Assembly: GCA_949300375.1 (NCBI GenBank)
Contig: CASGEB010000016.1
Span: 1 to 34,184, forward strand
DNA: 34,184 nucleotides
Direction of reading: 5' to 3'
Origin: an uncultured Pseudomonadota bacterium
GTDB lineage: Bacteria > Pseudomonadota > Alphaproteobacteria > RF32 > CAG-239
In this document: piece after piece, positions 14,880-23,831 of the stretch
Numbering within the stretch: the first letter of the stretch is position 1
Layout of the letters: each line of letters starts with the position of its first letter
The notes under the pieces: generated by a model
The model's database searches: none
Seen by the model: only the letters and a program-made list of their open reading frames with translations
What the model was told of the DNA's origin: nothing
Program-made: the position numbers and the translations under genes

Positions 14880-15957
14880 TTTTGTTTTTTCCTCTTCTGT
14901 AAGGATGTCGAAACCGGCGTTTTTTTCCGGCTCTGAAATTTTTTGCATGATGCATCAAATCCAGCAAAATCCCTTCTCTAATGCCTCTGTCGGCAACGGT
15001 AACTTCTGCAATCGGCCAAAAAGAACAAATTGCTTCAATAATCGCGCAGCCGGCAATCGTCAAATCAGCTTTTTGTACGCCGATGCAGGGATGTTTGCGC
15101 CGCCCTTCGTCGCCCATATTTTTAATCTTGGCAATAACCCTGTCAATATCTGATTTCAAGATTGAAATTCCGTCTACCGCCGAACGGTTGTAACGAGCCA
15201 GATTCAAATGCACGGCTCCGATAACCGTAACCGTCCCGGAAGTGCCGATAACCTGAATCTCCTGATTCCTTATTGCTTCGGAGATATTATATTTGTCATC
15301 AAACTCTTTTAAAAGTTTGTGCGTCCGTTCAATAATTGTATCATAAGCGAGTTTGGTCATATCCTGCGCCGGAAAAGCCTCCGATACGGTAACAACGCCA
15401 TAAGGCAGAGACACAAAGCCTTCAATAAACGTATTGCCGCTGTTGGCAACCCGCGCCAGAGAAATCTCCGTCGATCCGCCGCCGATATCAAAAACCAAGG
15501 CTCGCTTGATATGGCGGTTCAAAAGAGGAATACAGCCGACAACAGCCAAGCGGGATTCCTCTTTGGAAGAAATAATCTCAATATTAAGTCCGGTTTCTCT
15601 TTTGACGGCCTCCAAAAATTCACCGCAATTTTTAGCCCGCCGGCAGGCTGCCGTTGCCACATAACGCGATGCAACAATCGGCGCATATTCATCCAAAACG
15701 CCGGCACAAACTTTCAATGCGCCGATAGTTCTTTTGATAGCCGGGCGGGAAAGCTCGTTATCATTAATAATCCCTTCTCCGAGACGGGTTATTTTTGAAA
15801 AAGTTTCAACAATTCTAAAAGACGTAGGGGTCGGAGAGGCAATAACCAAACGGCACGAATTCGTCCCCAAATCAATCGCGGCATAATTGCTTCCGCTTTG
15901 CGTATTTTTCTTCTCTGGTAGAGTATTTCGACTATTTTGCTTTTGCCATTTCTGCAT
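14869..15957 (-). CDS. Ppx/GppA family phosphatase, first of tandem pair
   Basis: A 362-residue paralogue of the next gene with the same fold. It has AAIDLGTNSCRLVIA at ~27-41, RYVATAACRRAKN, SSKEESRLAVVGC, VFDIGGGSTEISLA and IGTSGTVTVIGAVHLNL, and a C-terminal ADRGIREGILLDL segment that is stronger here than in its partner. This makes it the more canonical exopolyphosphatase/pppGpp phosphatase. It ends in a very basic tail (KKRRFRHPYRRGKNKNEK). There is a short gap of 27 bases to ccrM and no clear ribosome site at the ATG, so the true start may differ slightly. Confidence 0.9.
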   Translation of the reverse strand: MQKWQKQNSRNTLPEKKNTQSGSNYAAIDLGTNSCRLVIASPTPTSFRIVETFSKITRLGEGIINDNELSRPAIKRTIGALKVCAGVLDEYAPIVASRYVATAACRRAKNCGEFLEAVKRETGLNIEIISSKEESRLAVVGCIPLLNRHIKRALVFDIGGGSTEISLARVANSGNTFIEGFVSLPYGVVTVSEAFPAQDMTKLAYDTIIERTHKLLKEFDDKYNISEAIRNQEIQVIGTSGTVTVIGAVHLNLARYNRSAVDGISILKSDIDRVIAKIKNMGDEGRRKHPCIGVQKADLTIAGCAIIEAICSFWPIAEVTVADRGIREGILLDLMHHAKNFRAGKKRRFRHPYRRGKNKNEK

Positions 15958-15984
15958 TCTTTTTTTTCAATTCAAACAAGAAAC

Positions 15985-17385
<1,401 letters not shown>

Positions 17386-18027
17386 TCAAGATTTTACGTT
17401 TTTACGCTCCTCCTCAATTTCCCGCACCGGCCGATAAGAGAAACGATGCTCCGGCGTCGCTCCGTGTTTTTTAAGTCCTTGAATATGCAGAGCCGTCCCG
17501 TATCCGGCATTCTTCTCAAAACCATAATACGGATATTTTTCTGCCAATTCCGCCATCAGTCTGTCCCGATACACTTTGGCCGCAACTGACGCAGCAGCTA
17601 TCGACATAGACTTCGCATCGCCCTTAACCACGGTTTTTACGCCGCAAGACAGATTTTTCGGGGGTTGATTTCCATCAACCAGCACAAATTCAGGTTTTAC
17701 TTTAAGATTTTCCACAGCGCGTTTCATTGCCAGAAAAGTCGCCTGCAAAATATTCAATTCGTCAATTTCCCGTGCGCTTGCCAGCCCGATTCCGATACTG
17801 ACCTTTCCGGATTTTTCCTCTTCTGACAAAAGGTTATACAGCTTTTCTCGTTTTTTGGCTGAAAGTTTTTTAGAGTCGTCAAGTCCGGCTAAAAGTTCGG
17901 GATTCAAATTCCGGTCTAAAATAACTACCGCCCCGGCCGCTACCGGACCGGCCCACGGCCCTCTTCCTGCCTCGTCAATTCCGGCGCACAATTTTCCGAT
18001 ACTGTCTTCAAGTTCAAAATCAGGCAT
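17386..18027 (-). CDS. rnhB: Ribonuclease HII
   Basis: A 213-residue endonuclease that nicks RNA in RNA/DNA hybrids and removes single ribonucleotides misinserted in DNA. Its catalytic residues are visible: Asp-Glu in GIDEAGRGPWAGPV (residues 18-19), Asp in VDGN, and the later acidic site in the SVAAKVYRDRLM segment. The Tyr-Gly-rich segment AGYGTALHIQGLKKHGATPEHR is typical of the C-terminus. Length is normal. It precedes ccrM on the same strand by ~300 bases, an arrangement known from Caulobacter and relatives. Confidence 0.95.
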   Translation of the reverse strand: MPDFELEDSIGKLCAGIDEAGRGPWAGPVAAGAVVILDRNLNPELLAGLDDSKKLSAKKREKLYNLLSEEEKSGKVSIGIGLASAREIDELNILQATFLAMKRAVENLKVKPEFVLVDGNQPPKNLSCGVKTVVKGDAKSMSIAAASVAAKVYRDRLMAELAEKYPYYGFEKNAGYGTALHIQGLKKHGATPEHRFSYRPVREIEEERKNVKS

Positions 18028-18102
18028 TTCCGCCTCCTGTTCTCATTATATTTTACCCGCCTAAAAAAACGGCCGGATTGCAATCTATCTTCTATGAGGC
18101 AT

Positions 18103-18134
18103 AAAAAAAGAGGCTGGCATCTCCAGCCCCTTTT
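18103..18134 (-). terminator. Rho-independent terminator of the OmpA-like gene
   Basis: A 12-bp stem (18106-18117 with 18123-18134, one G-U wobble) with a five-base loop. It is followed on the minus strand by a run of seven T residues, 13 bases after the stop. Confidence 0.93.
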
Positions 18135-18146
18135 AAAAACCTCAGA

Positions 18147-18785
18147 CTATTGCTGATTAATCAACACGATTTCAACGCGGCGATTCTGTTCGCGGCCGGC
18201 AGCCGTTGCATTGGAGGCAATCGGATTTGCCGAGCCCAAACCGTCGGTAACGATTCTGTTGCCGTCAACGCCCTGCAGGCGCAGATAATTGGAAACCGCA
18301 TTTGCCCGGCGCAGAGACAATGCCATATTGGTTGCATTGCTGCCTGTGCTGTCGGTATAACCGTTAATCTGAACCATTGTCTTGTTGTATTCTTTAATCA
18401 CTTTGGCAATCGAATTCAAAACCGGCTTAAACCCGTCCATAATGGTCGCTTCATTCGTATTGAATGTAATATTCCCCGGCATAATCAGATAAACTCTGCC
18501 GTCTTGTTCGGCCACCTGAACGCCTGTCCCGAGCAATTCCTGACGCAGCTTGCGAGCCTGAACATCCATATAAGCGCCCGTTCCGGCACCGGCAACGGCA
18601 CCAACGCCCGCACCGATTAAAGCACCTTTTTTACCGCCGATTAACGCACCGATTCCGGCACCGGCGGCTGTTCCGATTCCTGTTCCCCATGCCGTTTTGG
18701 AAACCTTGCTCTCTCCCGTATACGGATCTGTCGCACAAGCCGACAGAAAAGAAGCCATCATAATGGCAAGCACCAATTTTTTCAT
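18147..18785 (-). CDS. OmpA-family lipoprotein with glycine-zipper (YiaD-like)
   Basis: A 212-residue predicted lipoprotein. The signal peptide ends in lipobox LSAC (Cys 18). Residues ~35-75 are a glycine/alanine-rich zipper (GTGIGTAAGAGIGALIGGKKG) that can enter membranes. The C-terminal half is an OmpA domain with VQINGYTDSTGSNATNMALSLRRA and the closing NRRVEIVL. This layout is that of YiaD-type outer-membrane lipoproteins. The frame is open back to 18989, but the ATG at 18785 follows AAGGAGA and gives the signal peptide, so the upstream part is not used. It is monocistronic, with its own terminator. Confidence 0.9.
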   Translation of the reverse strand: MKKLVLAIMMASFLSACATDPYTGESKVSKTAWGTGIGTAAGAGIGALIGGKKGALIGAGVGAVAGAGTGAYMDVQARKLRQELLGTGVQVAEQDGRVYLIMPGNITFNTNEATIMDGFKPVLNSIAKVIKEYNKTMVQINGYTDSTGSNATNMALSLRRANAVSNYLRLQGVDGNRIVTDGLGSANPIASNATAAGREQNRRVEIVLINQQ

Positions 18786-18852
18786 TTTTATCTCCTTTTT
18801 AACAATATCTGTATAAACTTTAGAGGGAGAAAAATAATTATTCAAGCAAAAT

Positions 18853-19410
18853 TTATGACTTTTGAATCTTTGCATATACTTTATGGCTGCGATATCCATC
18901 ATATGCCAAAAGCACATCGCGCAAAGTCCCTTCATAGACAAAGCCCGTCCGTTCCGCCACCCGCTGCGACAACAGGTTGCGCTCGTCAATTTCCAGTTTC
19001 AGACGATGAAATCCTTTTGCAAACAAATAATCCTCAAGCAGCCGGACAAGCTCGGAGGCATATCCCTTTCCGGTTTGGCTCCGGTCAAGAAAATATCCCA
19101 ATTCCGCAGACCTGTTTTCAAAATCAATATTAAAAGCACCGCCGGCACCGGCAACCGCTCCGCCGGCCTTTTCCAAAATCACAAAATCAAACGCCGTTTT
19201 TTCGTTCCATTTGCCGGCAAACATATCCATAGCCTTGTCAACATCCTCGACTGATTTCGTTCCGTCCACCCAAAACAAAAACTCCCTCAGAAAATCCCGC
19301 GACCGGTCAATCGCCAGAAAAAGTTCGCGGCTGTATTTCCGATGCCGCTTAATCAGACGGATTTTCCCGCCGGTCAGTTCCTCCGGCATTGCAAACTCTT
19401 CTTTTTTCAT
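18853..19410 (-). CDS. GNAT family N-acetyltransferase (RimJ/RimL-like)
   Basis: A protein of about 185 residues. The GNAT acetyl-CoA loop is in YFLDRSQTGKGYASELVRLL (Q/R-x-x-G-x-G/A type), followed by the RLKLEIDERNLLSQRVAERTGFVYEG segment characteristic of RimJ/RimL-type enzymes that acetylate protein N-termini or small amines. The substrate cannot be told from sequence. ATG at 19410 is chosen over the open upstream frame because AGGAGG lies seven bases before it. The preceding minus-strand gene is also a GNAT but is separated by a terminator. Confidence 0.88.
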   Translation of the reverse strand: MKKEEFAMPEELTGGKIRLIKRHRKYSRELFLAIDRSRDFLREFLFWVDGTKSVEDVDKAMDMFAGKWNEKTAFDFVILEKAGGAVAGAGGAFNIDFENRSAELGYFLDRSQTGKGYASELVRLLEDYLFAKGFHRLKLEIDERNLLSQRVAERTGFVYEGTLRDVLLAYDGYRSHKVYAKIQKS

Positions 19411-19460
19411 TGGCCACCTCCTCTGCCCAAAAGTATACTGCCGCAAACAATAAAGTAAAG

Positions 19461-19486
19461 AAAAACCGGAAAGTTTTCTTTCCGGC
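19461..19486 (-). terminator. Rho-independent terminator
   Basis: Stem CCGGAAAG (19466-19473) with CTTTCCGG (19478-19485), four-base loop. On the minus strand it is followed by five T residues. It lies 21 bases after the end of the 19507-20130 gene. Confidence 0.9.
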
Positions 19487-19506
19487 CTGACACATACGCA
19501 ATCAGA

Positions 19507-20130
19507 TTAACTGTGAAAAACGGTTTTTAATATGCCCTGATAAGACAATAAAACGCCGACCTTTTGTTTTTGCAAAACTTTTCTTTTTTCTTTCTCCCAT
19601 TCATCTTCTTTGGCATTTAAAACTTCCGGATGGGTGGTTATCCGCACAGCGTTCGGATTTTCCGGCAGACGGCGCATAATCGGAATCAGCGTCATCCCGT
19701 TCTGCTCAGCCAAAGGAGCGCCGTAAACCTGTTCATACCCGCAGGCCTGCCAGCGCGCCAGCAATTCCTTTTTACACTCGCCGTAAACTTTGTTGTATCC
19801 CTTACGGCTCACAAAATCAAACCCTTTGTTCATAATCATATCCGACAAAGCGCTTTTGCGAAATTCTTTCAAAACGGCCATCCGTTCAAATTTTACAAAA
19901 TCGGCAAAATAACGAATACGCATGGTTCCGGCTGGTTTTCCGTCAACCTTGGCCAGAATATGCGTCGCGCAATAATCATTGCCGTCAAATTCTTTTTCTG
20001 CGGGGATATTATGTTCTTTAACAAAAACTTCCTGACGAATATGCTTCATACCGGCAAAATCGTCATCGCTTCTGACAATCAGTACTTCGACATTGTTTTC
20101 AATCATAAGTGAGCTAATATATTGACTCAT
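19507..20130 (-). CDS. GNAT family N-acetyltransferase
   Basis: A 207-residue protein. Residues ~15-160 follow the GNAT pattern of the ElaA/YjcF type: IRQEVFVKEHNIPAEKEFDGND, THILAKVDGKPAGTMRIRYF, FVKFERMAVLKEFRKSALSDMIM, and CKKELLARWQACGYEQVYG. The usual R/Q-x-x-G-x-G/A loop is weak (EFRKSALSDMI), so acetyl-CoA binding may be altered. A charged C-terminal tail of ~40 residues has no domain I recognise. No clear ribosome site precedes either Met1 or Met9 (20106), so the start is uncertain. It diverges from the short LysR-like gene across 72 bases. Confidence 0.7.
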   Translation of the reverse strand: MSQYISSLMIENNVEVLIVRSDDDFAGMKHIRQEVFVKEHNIPAEKEFDGNDYCATHILAKVDGKPAGTMRIRYFADFVKFERMAVLKEFRKSALSDMIMNKGFDFVSRKGYNKVYGECKKELLARWQACGYEQVYGAPLAEQNGMTLIPIMRRLPENPNAVRITTHPEVLNAKEDEWEKEKRKVLQKQKVGVLLSYQGILKTVFHS

Positions 20131-20202
20131 CTTAAATTAAAAGATACTAATTTTATAACAGCATCATATATTTTGAGTCAGAACAAACAGAGATTTTAAA
20201 AA

Positions 20203-20760
20203 ATGACAATAAAAAACAACCTCTCGCTCATCCGCCGTCTGCTTTACTTTTACGCGGTTATAGAAAACGGCAGGATAAACATAACCGCTGAACGAAACGG
20301 CATAAAAGCGGCCAATCTGAGCAAAATGCTGACCGAACTGGAAGAAGAGATCGGCGCGCCGCTTCTGGAACGCAGCAATCAGGGCGTCCGCCCGACCGTT
20401 CTGGGGCAAAAAATATACCTGCTGAGCAAAGAACTTTCTCAACATATTTCCTCATTGCTGGATCAAACCACTGAACATAATACGGCGGCGAAAGTTTCTT
20501 ACTGCTTTCCGGAAAATTTCCGCCTTAACAATCTGGAAGAATTTCATACCCGGCATCCGGACATTTTGCTGTTTGAAGAAAAAAGTCCCCGCGCCGACGT
20601 TATTGTCAGTTACCGGGAGCCGCCGGCCGATGCATCAAAAATTATTGTCAAAAACAATGTCGGCAGCGCCGTCACCCAGGCCGTTTGGGTTTGTTGCCGA
20701 CAGGATTCCGAAGCAGCCGTTCTCTTTGCCGAATTTATAAATGCGTCGCTGCATCTTTAA
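20203..20760 (+). CDS. Short LysR-type regulator with reduced effector domain
   Basis: A 185-residue protein. Residues ~8-70 are a LysR winged-helix DNA-binding domain (INITAERNGIKAANLSKMLTELEEEIGAPLLERSNQGVRPTVLG). The remaining ~110 residues are far shorter than the ~200-residue periplasmic-binding-like effector domain and read as a compressed remnant of it (YCFPENFRLNNLEEFHTRHPDILLFE, ADVIVSYREPP). The protein could bind DNA without a normal ligand switch, or it could be degenerating. It is tail-to-tail with a full-length LysR gene, overlapping it by 26 bases. Only weak AGAG precedes the ATG. Confidence 0.7.
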   Translation: MTIKNNLSLIRRLLYFYAVIENGRINITAERNGIKAANLSKMLTELEEEIGAPLLERSNQGVRPTVLGQKIYLLSKELSQHISSLLDQTTEHNTAAKVSYCFPENFRLNNLEEFHTRHPDILLFEEKSPRADVIVSYREPPADASKIIVKNNVGSAVTQAVWVCCRQDSEAAVLFAEFINASLHL

Positions 20761-21616
20761 TATATCTGACCAACGCCTGCATAATCGGCTGCTTTTTCAA
20801 ATCGCGCCGCGTAACAATCCAGAACTTGTGTTTCAAATCCATATTGATTTTATTCAAATAAACCAAATCTTTTTCCTGCTTTGCCACCCCCAGAGGATGC
20901 AGGGCAAGACCGATGCCGTCTTTCGTCAGACGCAAAAGCATGGATGATGAGTTGGTCGAGGCCGCCACATATCGCGCATTGCATAAAAAACGGTTATATT
21001 TCTCCCAAACATCCGCATAATTATCCCGGGTACAAATTTTATGATTCTGCAAAATATCGTCTTTGCTTTTCGGATACCCAAAACGTTCCAGATAAGATTT
21101 AGAGGCAAACCAGCCGAACTCAAGACAATATTCGCTGGCCGAAAAAATATCGCTTTTCTCCGGCTTTTCATAAACAATGGCCATGTCGACCTCACTGGTC
21201 AGAACAGGCGGTTCAAGAGAACAACAAATATTGATATGGACATCGGGATATTTCAGATAAAAGTCCGGCAAAAGGGACGATATATAACCGGCTCCCAAAC
21301 CGTCGCTGGTCCACAGCCGGATATCTCCGGTGCTGTTATGCGGCTTGTTCTTCAACATCTGGACTTTATAAAGCACACGGTCAACATCACAGCTCAATTC
21401 ATACACGCTCTGTCCGGCCTCGTTTGCCTGAACGCCGTTGTATACCCGGTTAAAAAGCGTAAGCCCGCAGTATTCTTCAAAACTTTTCAGACATTTTGAA
21501 AAGTTAGACTGTTTCATCCCGTTAACTTCCGCCGCCTTGGTAATGGAATTATATTTTATAGCCTCGCCAAAACACATCAGGTTTCTGAGCAGCTGTATCT
21601 TCTCTTTAATCCCCAT
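20735..21616 (-). CDS. LysR-type transcriptional regulator
   Basis: A 293-residue full-length LysR-type regulator. The N-terminal winged helix is YNSITKAAEVNGMKQSNFSKCLKSFEEYCGLTLFNRVYNGVQANEAG, followed by a linker helix and a substrate-binding-like domain (GDIRLWTSDGLGAGYISSLLPDFYLKYPDVHINI, EVDMAIVYEKP, ASTNSSSMLLRLTKDGIGLALHPLGVA). The ligand is unknown. Its 3' end overlaps the convergent short LysR-like gene by 26 bases, so the two transcripts would be antisense at their ends. The target genes are not evident, because the neighbours are other regulators. Confidence 0.9.
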   Translation of the reverse strand: MGIKEKIQLLRNLMCFGEAIKYNSITKAAEVNGMKQSNFSKCLKSFEEYCGLTLFNRVYNGVQANEAGQSVYELSCDVDRVLYKVQMLKNKPHNSTGDIRLWTSDGLGAGYISSLLPDFYLKYPDVHINICCSLEPPVLTSEVDMAIVYEKPEKSDIFSASEYCLEFGWFASKSYLERFGYPKSKDDILQNHKICTRDNYADVWEKYNRFLCNARYVAASTNSSSMLLRLTKDGIGLALHPLGVAKQEKDLVYLNKINMDLKHKFWIVTRRDLKKQPIMQALVRYIKDAATHL

Positions 21617-21721
21617 TTCGTTTCTTATGAATCAAATTAAAAGGAAAAACAAAATATATGAATAATATTTCATATAAACAACAAAAAGACAACATAAATA
21701 TTTATGTAATTTTTCAAAAAA

Positions 21722-22075
21722 TTATTTTCCGGAAGTAAAATGTTTTAAAAGCAGATTAAGCCAATCCGCCGCATAATCAAGCAGCCGGTCATCCATCATT
21801 TTGATTTTTTCGATAATGCCGTTCTCTGTTTCCAGACGGCGGACAGACTTCCGACCAGAAAAATTAAGCCCCATCATCTCGTCAATACTAATACGAAAAC
21901 GCTTGGCGATTTTGTATATCATCAACAAATCGGGTACCACCAGCCCCCGCTCCAAATTCGAAATTGTCCGCCAGCTGACATCACAAACGCTTGCCAGTTC
22001 CTCCTGCGTCATTCCGGCATTTTCTCGTAACGACCTGACCTTTATTCCCAGAGATTTCTTTATATCTTCTTTCAT
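21722..22075 (-). CDS. XRE-family helix-turn-helix regulator
   Basis: A protein of about 117 residues. Residues 6-65 are a Cro/CI-type helix-turn-helix (IKVRSLRENAGMTQEELASVCDVSWRTISNLERGLVVPDLLMIYKIAKRF). The C-terminal ~45 residues (MMDDRLLDYAADWLNLLLKHF) may mediate dimerisation. ATG at 22075 is chosen because the domain starts there. The frame is open to 22147 with a hydrophobic, unlikely extension, and no start has a good ribosome site. A 12-base inverted repeat (22095-22106 and 22142-22153) lies upstream and is a candidate operator. A tiny membrane-protein gene precedes it on the same strand. Confidence 0.8.
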   Translation of the reverse strand: MKEDIKKSLGIKVRSLRENAGMTQEELASVCDVSWRTISNLERGLVVPDLLMIYKIAKRFRISIDEMMGLNFSGRKSVRRLETENGIIEKIKMMDDRLLDYAADWLNLLLKHFTSGK

Positions 22076-22094
22076 GATCAAGTTTATACTCTGA

Positions 22095-22153
22095 AACAGA
22101 TTGTTTATCCACGCAACAAATTTCATAAAGAAAAACCAGAAAAACAATCTGTT
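22095..22153. promoter_or_regulatory. Inverted repeat upstream of the XRE gene
   Basis: AACAGATTGTTT (22095-22106) is exactly complementary to AAACAATCTGTT (22142-22153), 35 bases apart. It could be a pair of operator half-sites for the adjacent regulator or a leader stem-loop. No U tract follows on the minus strand. Confidence 0.4.
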
Positions 22154-22164
22154 ACATCAAGCTT

Positions 22165-22305
22165 TTAATTCTGAAGAAAAATATAAGCAAAAATAAGAAA
22201 TTCAAGGGAACCTATACTAAAGTATAGATAACGGTATAAAAAATACTTTTTATAAACAACCATTGGAAAGAAAACCGCTGCAATCATCAGATAAAACCAC
22301 GCCAT
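22165..22305 (-). CDS. Small hydrophobic membrane protein (46 aa)
   Basis: A 46-residue frame beginning MAWFYLMIAAVFFPMVVYKK with two hydrophobic stretches (residues ~2-17 and ~28-44), separated by a short basic, Tyr-rich turn. It is a likely two-pass inner-membrane peptide. An unusually strong AAGGGGGGGAG lies just before the ATG, which is why 22305 is chosen over the longer frame (to 22389). No family is recognised. It lies on the same strand upstream of the XRE gene, with the downstream inverted repeat starting 12 bases past its stop, so the two may be expressed together. Confidence 0.55.
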   Translation of the reverse strand: MAWFYLMIAAVFFPMVVYKKYFLYRYLYFSIGSLEFLIFAYIFLQN

Positions 22306-22336
22306 ACTCCCCCCCTTGGAAAATATAAACATTATA

Positions 22337-22394
22337 TATAAAAAAACATTGCATTTCCGTCTTCTAAGGCCTAATGACAGAAAATACAATGTTT
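22337..22394 (-). terminator. Rho-independent terminator of the putative hydrolase gene
   Basis: Arms 22344-22361 and 22376-22394 pair over ~17 positions (ACATTG near the base, GTC near the loop, one bulge). On the minus strand the hairpin runs directly into seven T residues. It lies ~60 bases after the stop of the 22456-23688 gene. Confidence 0.85.
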
Positions 22395-22455
22395 CACTAT
22401 TTTATCCGGCGGCAAAATAATATTAATTATAAAAAACAGAAATAATGTCAATGGG

Positions 22456-23688
22456 TTAATCCAACTCGACCCTCGGAATTGAACGCCGCCAATTGGCATA
22501 TTGGTCAATTTTGCTTTTATTCGACCACACCATCTGCTGTTCAAGACGATATCCGGTAATAACCGCGCGTGCAAACTCACATTTCTGCCGCAGGGTATCC
22601 GCCGCCAGATTTTGAATAGCCGGCAGCGGAACAAAATTCCCCTCCTTTTGCCGGCACGAATTTTTAACAGCGTTTTTCAAAATGTTATTGGCAAATTTTT
22701 GCAACAAACGTGCGCCCCGGCTCATATTTTCGACCGGTTCAAATCCCATAAAACCATGTTCGCCGAGTTCATTGTTTCTGCGTTTTCCGCTAAAGAACTC
22801 ATCTATTGAAAATGCCGTCGGTTTCCGGGGCGGATTTCCTTCCACGCCGAACTTGTCTACTTGTGCGCAAGCCAGAGTGCGTCCCCAGATTTTGGTTTGA
22901 TAACACACCCCAAAATCTTTATGTTTCATCAACAGCCATTCCTTCAGATAATGATTATAAAGATTATGGTTGTCCTGTGCCGATTCAATGGCAATAAAAC
23001 GCAATTCGGATGTATGCTTCGGGCAATCGGGATTGTAACACAAAACCAAAAATTCCGATTTAATTTGTTTTTGTTCTTCAACCGAATAACCAAGCTCGTT
23101 CATTTTTTGCGTCATCATTTTTTCCAATTGCATGGCAACATAACCGCCATGGCAATGTCCGACGACATTCAAACGGCGGATATTTTTCAAGGCCTGCTGC
23201 TGTCCCAAACGCTGCTTTCCGTCGTTTTTGGAAATACGCGGCAAAACGGCTGCCTCAAAAATATCTTTAACATAAGACGGATTAAACGTTTCTTCCCGGC
23301 AATTCTCTGATATGCTGCGTTTTAATTCGGCAAAATGTTCCGGCCAATAAGTTTCATAATACATTCCTTTGCGGGCGGTTTTATCTGCGTGATATTTTCC
23401 AAAATCGCACACGGCCACACACACGCGCACATTTTCATCCGCCAATTCCGGAATACTTTTAACAAAATCATCCGTTTTCTTTAACATCCCGTTATACCCG
23501 CGAAGATGCACCCCTTCTCCGCCCGTTCCTGCCAAAACCAAGACACAAGGCTCTTCCGGCGATATGTTTCCGGCAGTTTTTATACGATAAGGCGCCTCTT
23601 CGGAGGTAGCACACCGCTCTGCTAAAAAGGCAAAACTTTTGCCTTGGCGTTCTTTTTGACAAACGCCAATATAATCTTCAATATTCAT
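22456..23688 (-). CDS. Unrecognised putative alpha/beta-hydrolase-fold protein
   Basis: A 410-residue soluble protein that I cannot place in a named family. Hydrolase-like traits are a strand and loop VLVLAGTGGEG at ~49-59 (oxyanion-type loop), a strand and nucleophile-elbow pattern LNVVGHCHGGYVAMQLEKMM with Cys179 where serine is usual (G-H-C-H-G at 177-181), and later conserved-looking acidic/His segments (IESAQDNHNLYNHY, ELGEHGFMGFEP). Sixteen or more cysteines are scattered, but there is no signal peptide. AGGA lies nine bases before the ATG. It is monocistronic with a strong terminator and divergent from an AI-2E-type permease gene. It could be an inactive or thiol-dependent hydrolase. 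The substrate is unknown. Confidence 0.55.
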   Translation of the reverse strand: MNIEDYIGVCQKERQGKSFAFLAERCATSEEAPYRIKTAGNISPEEPCVLVLAGTGGEGVHLRGYNGMLKKTDDFVKSIPELADENVRVCVAVCDFGKYHADKTARKGMYYETYWPEHFAELKRSISENCREETFNPSYVKDIFEAAVLPRISKNDGKQRLGQQQALKNIRRLNVVGHCHGGYVAMQLEKMMTQKMNELGYSVEEQKQIKSEFLVLCYNPDCPKHTSELRFIAIESAQDNHNLYNHYLKEWLLMKHKDFGVCYQTKIWGRTLACAQVDKFGVEGNPPRKPTAFSIDEFFSGKRRNNELGEHGFMGFEPVENMSRGARLLQKFANNILKNAVKNSCRQKEGNFVPLPAIQNLAADTLRQKCEFARAVITGYRLEQQMVWSNKSKIDQYANWRRSIPRVELD

Positions 23689-23831
23689 AACACAAATTCC
23701 TGTTGAGTTTTATAGACAGAATATACTACTTTGTCTTTTCTGTCAAGTTGTAATATCGTATTTTATTATTAATTCATAATTTACCAACACCGTGATAAAT
23801 TAACTTTTATAAAAATAAGCAAGGCAAAAAA

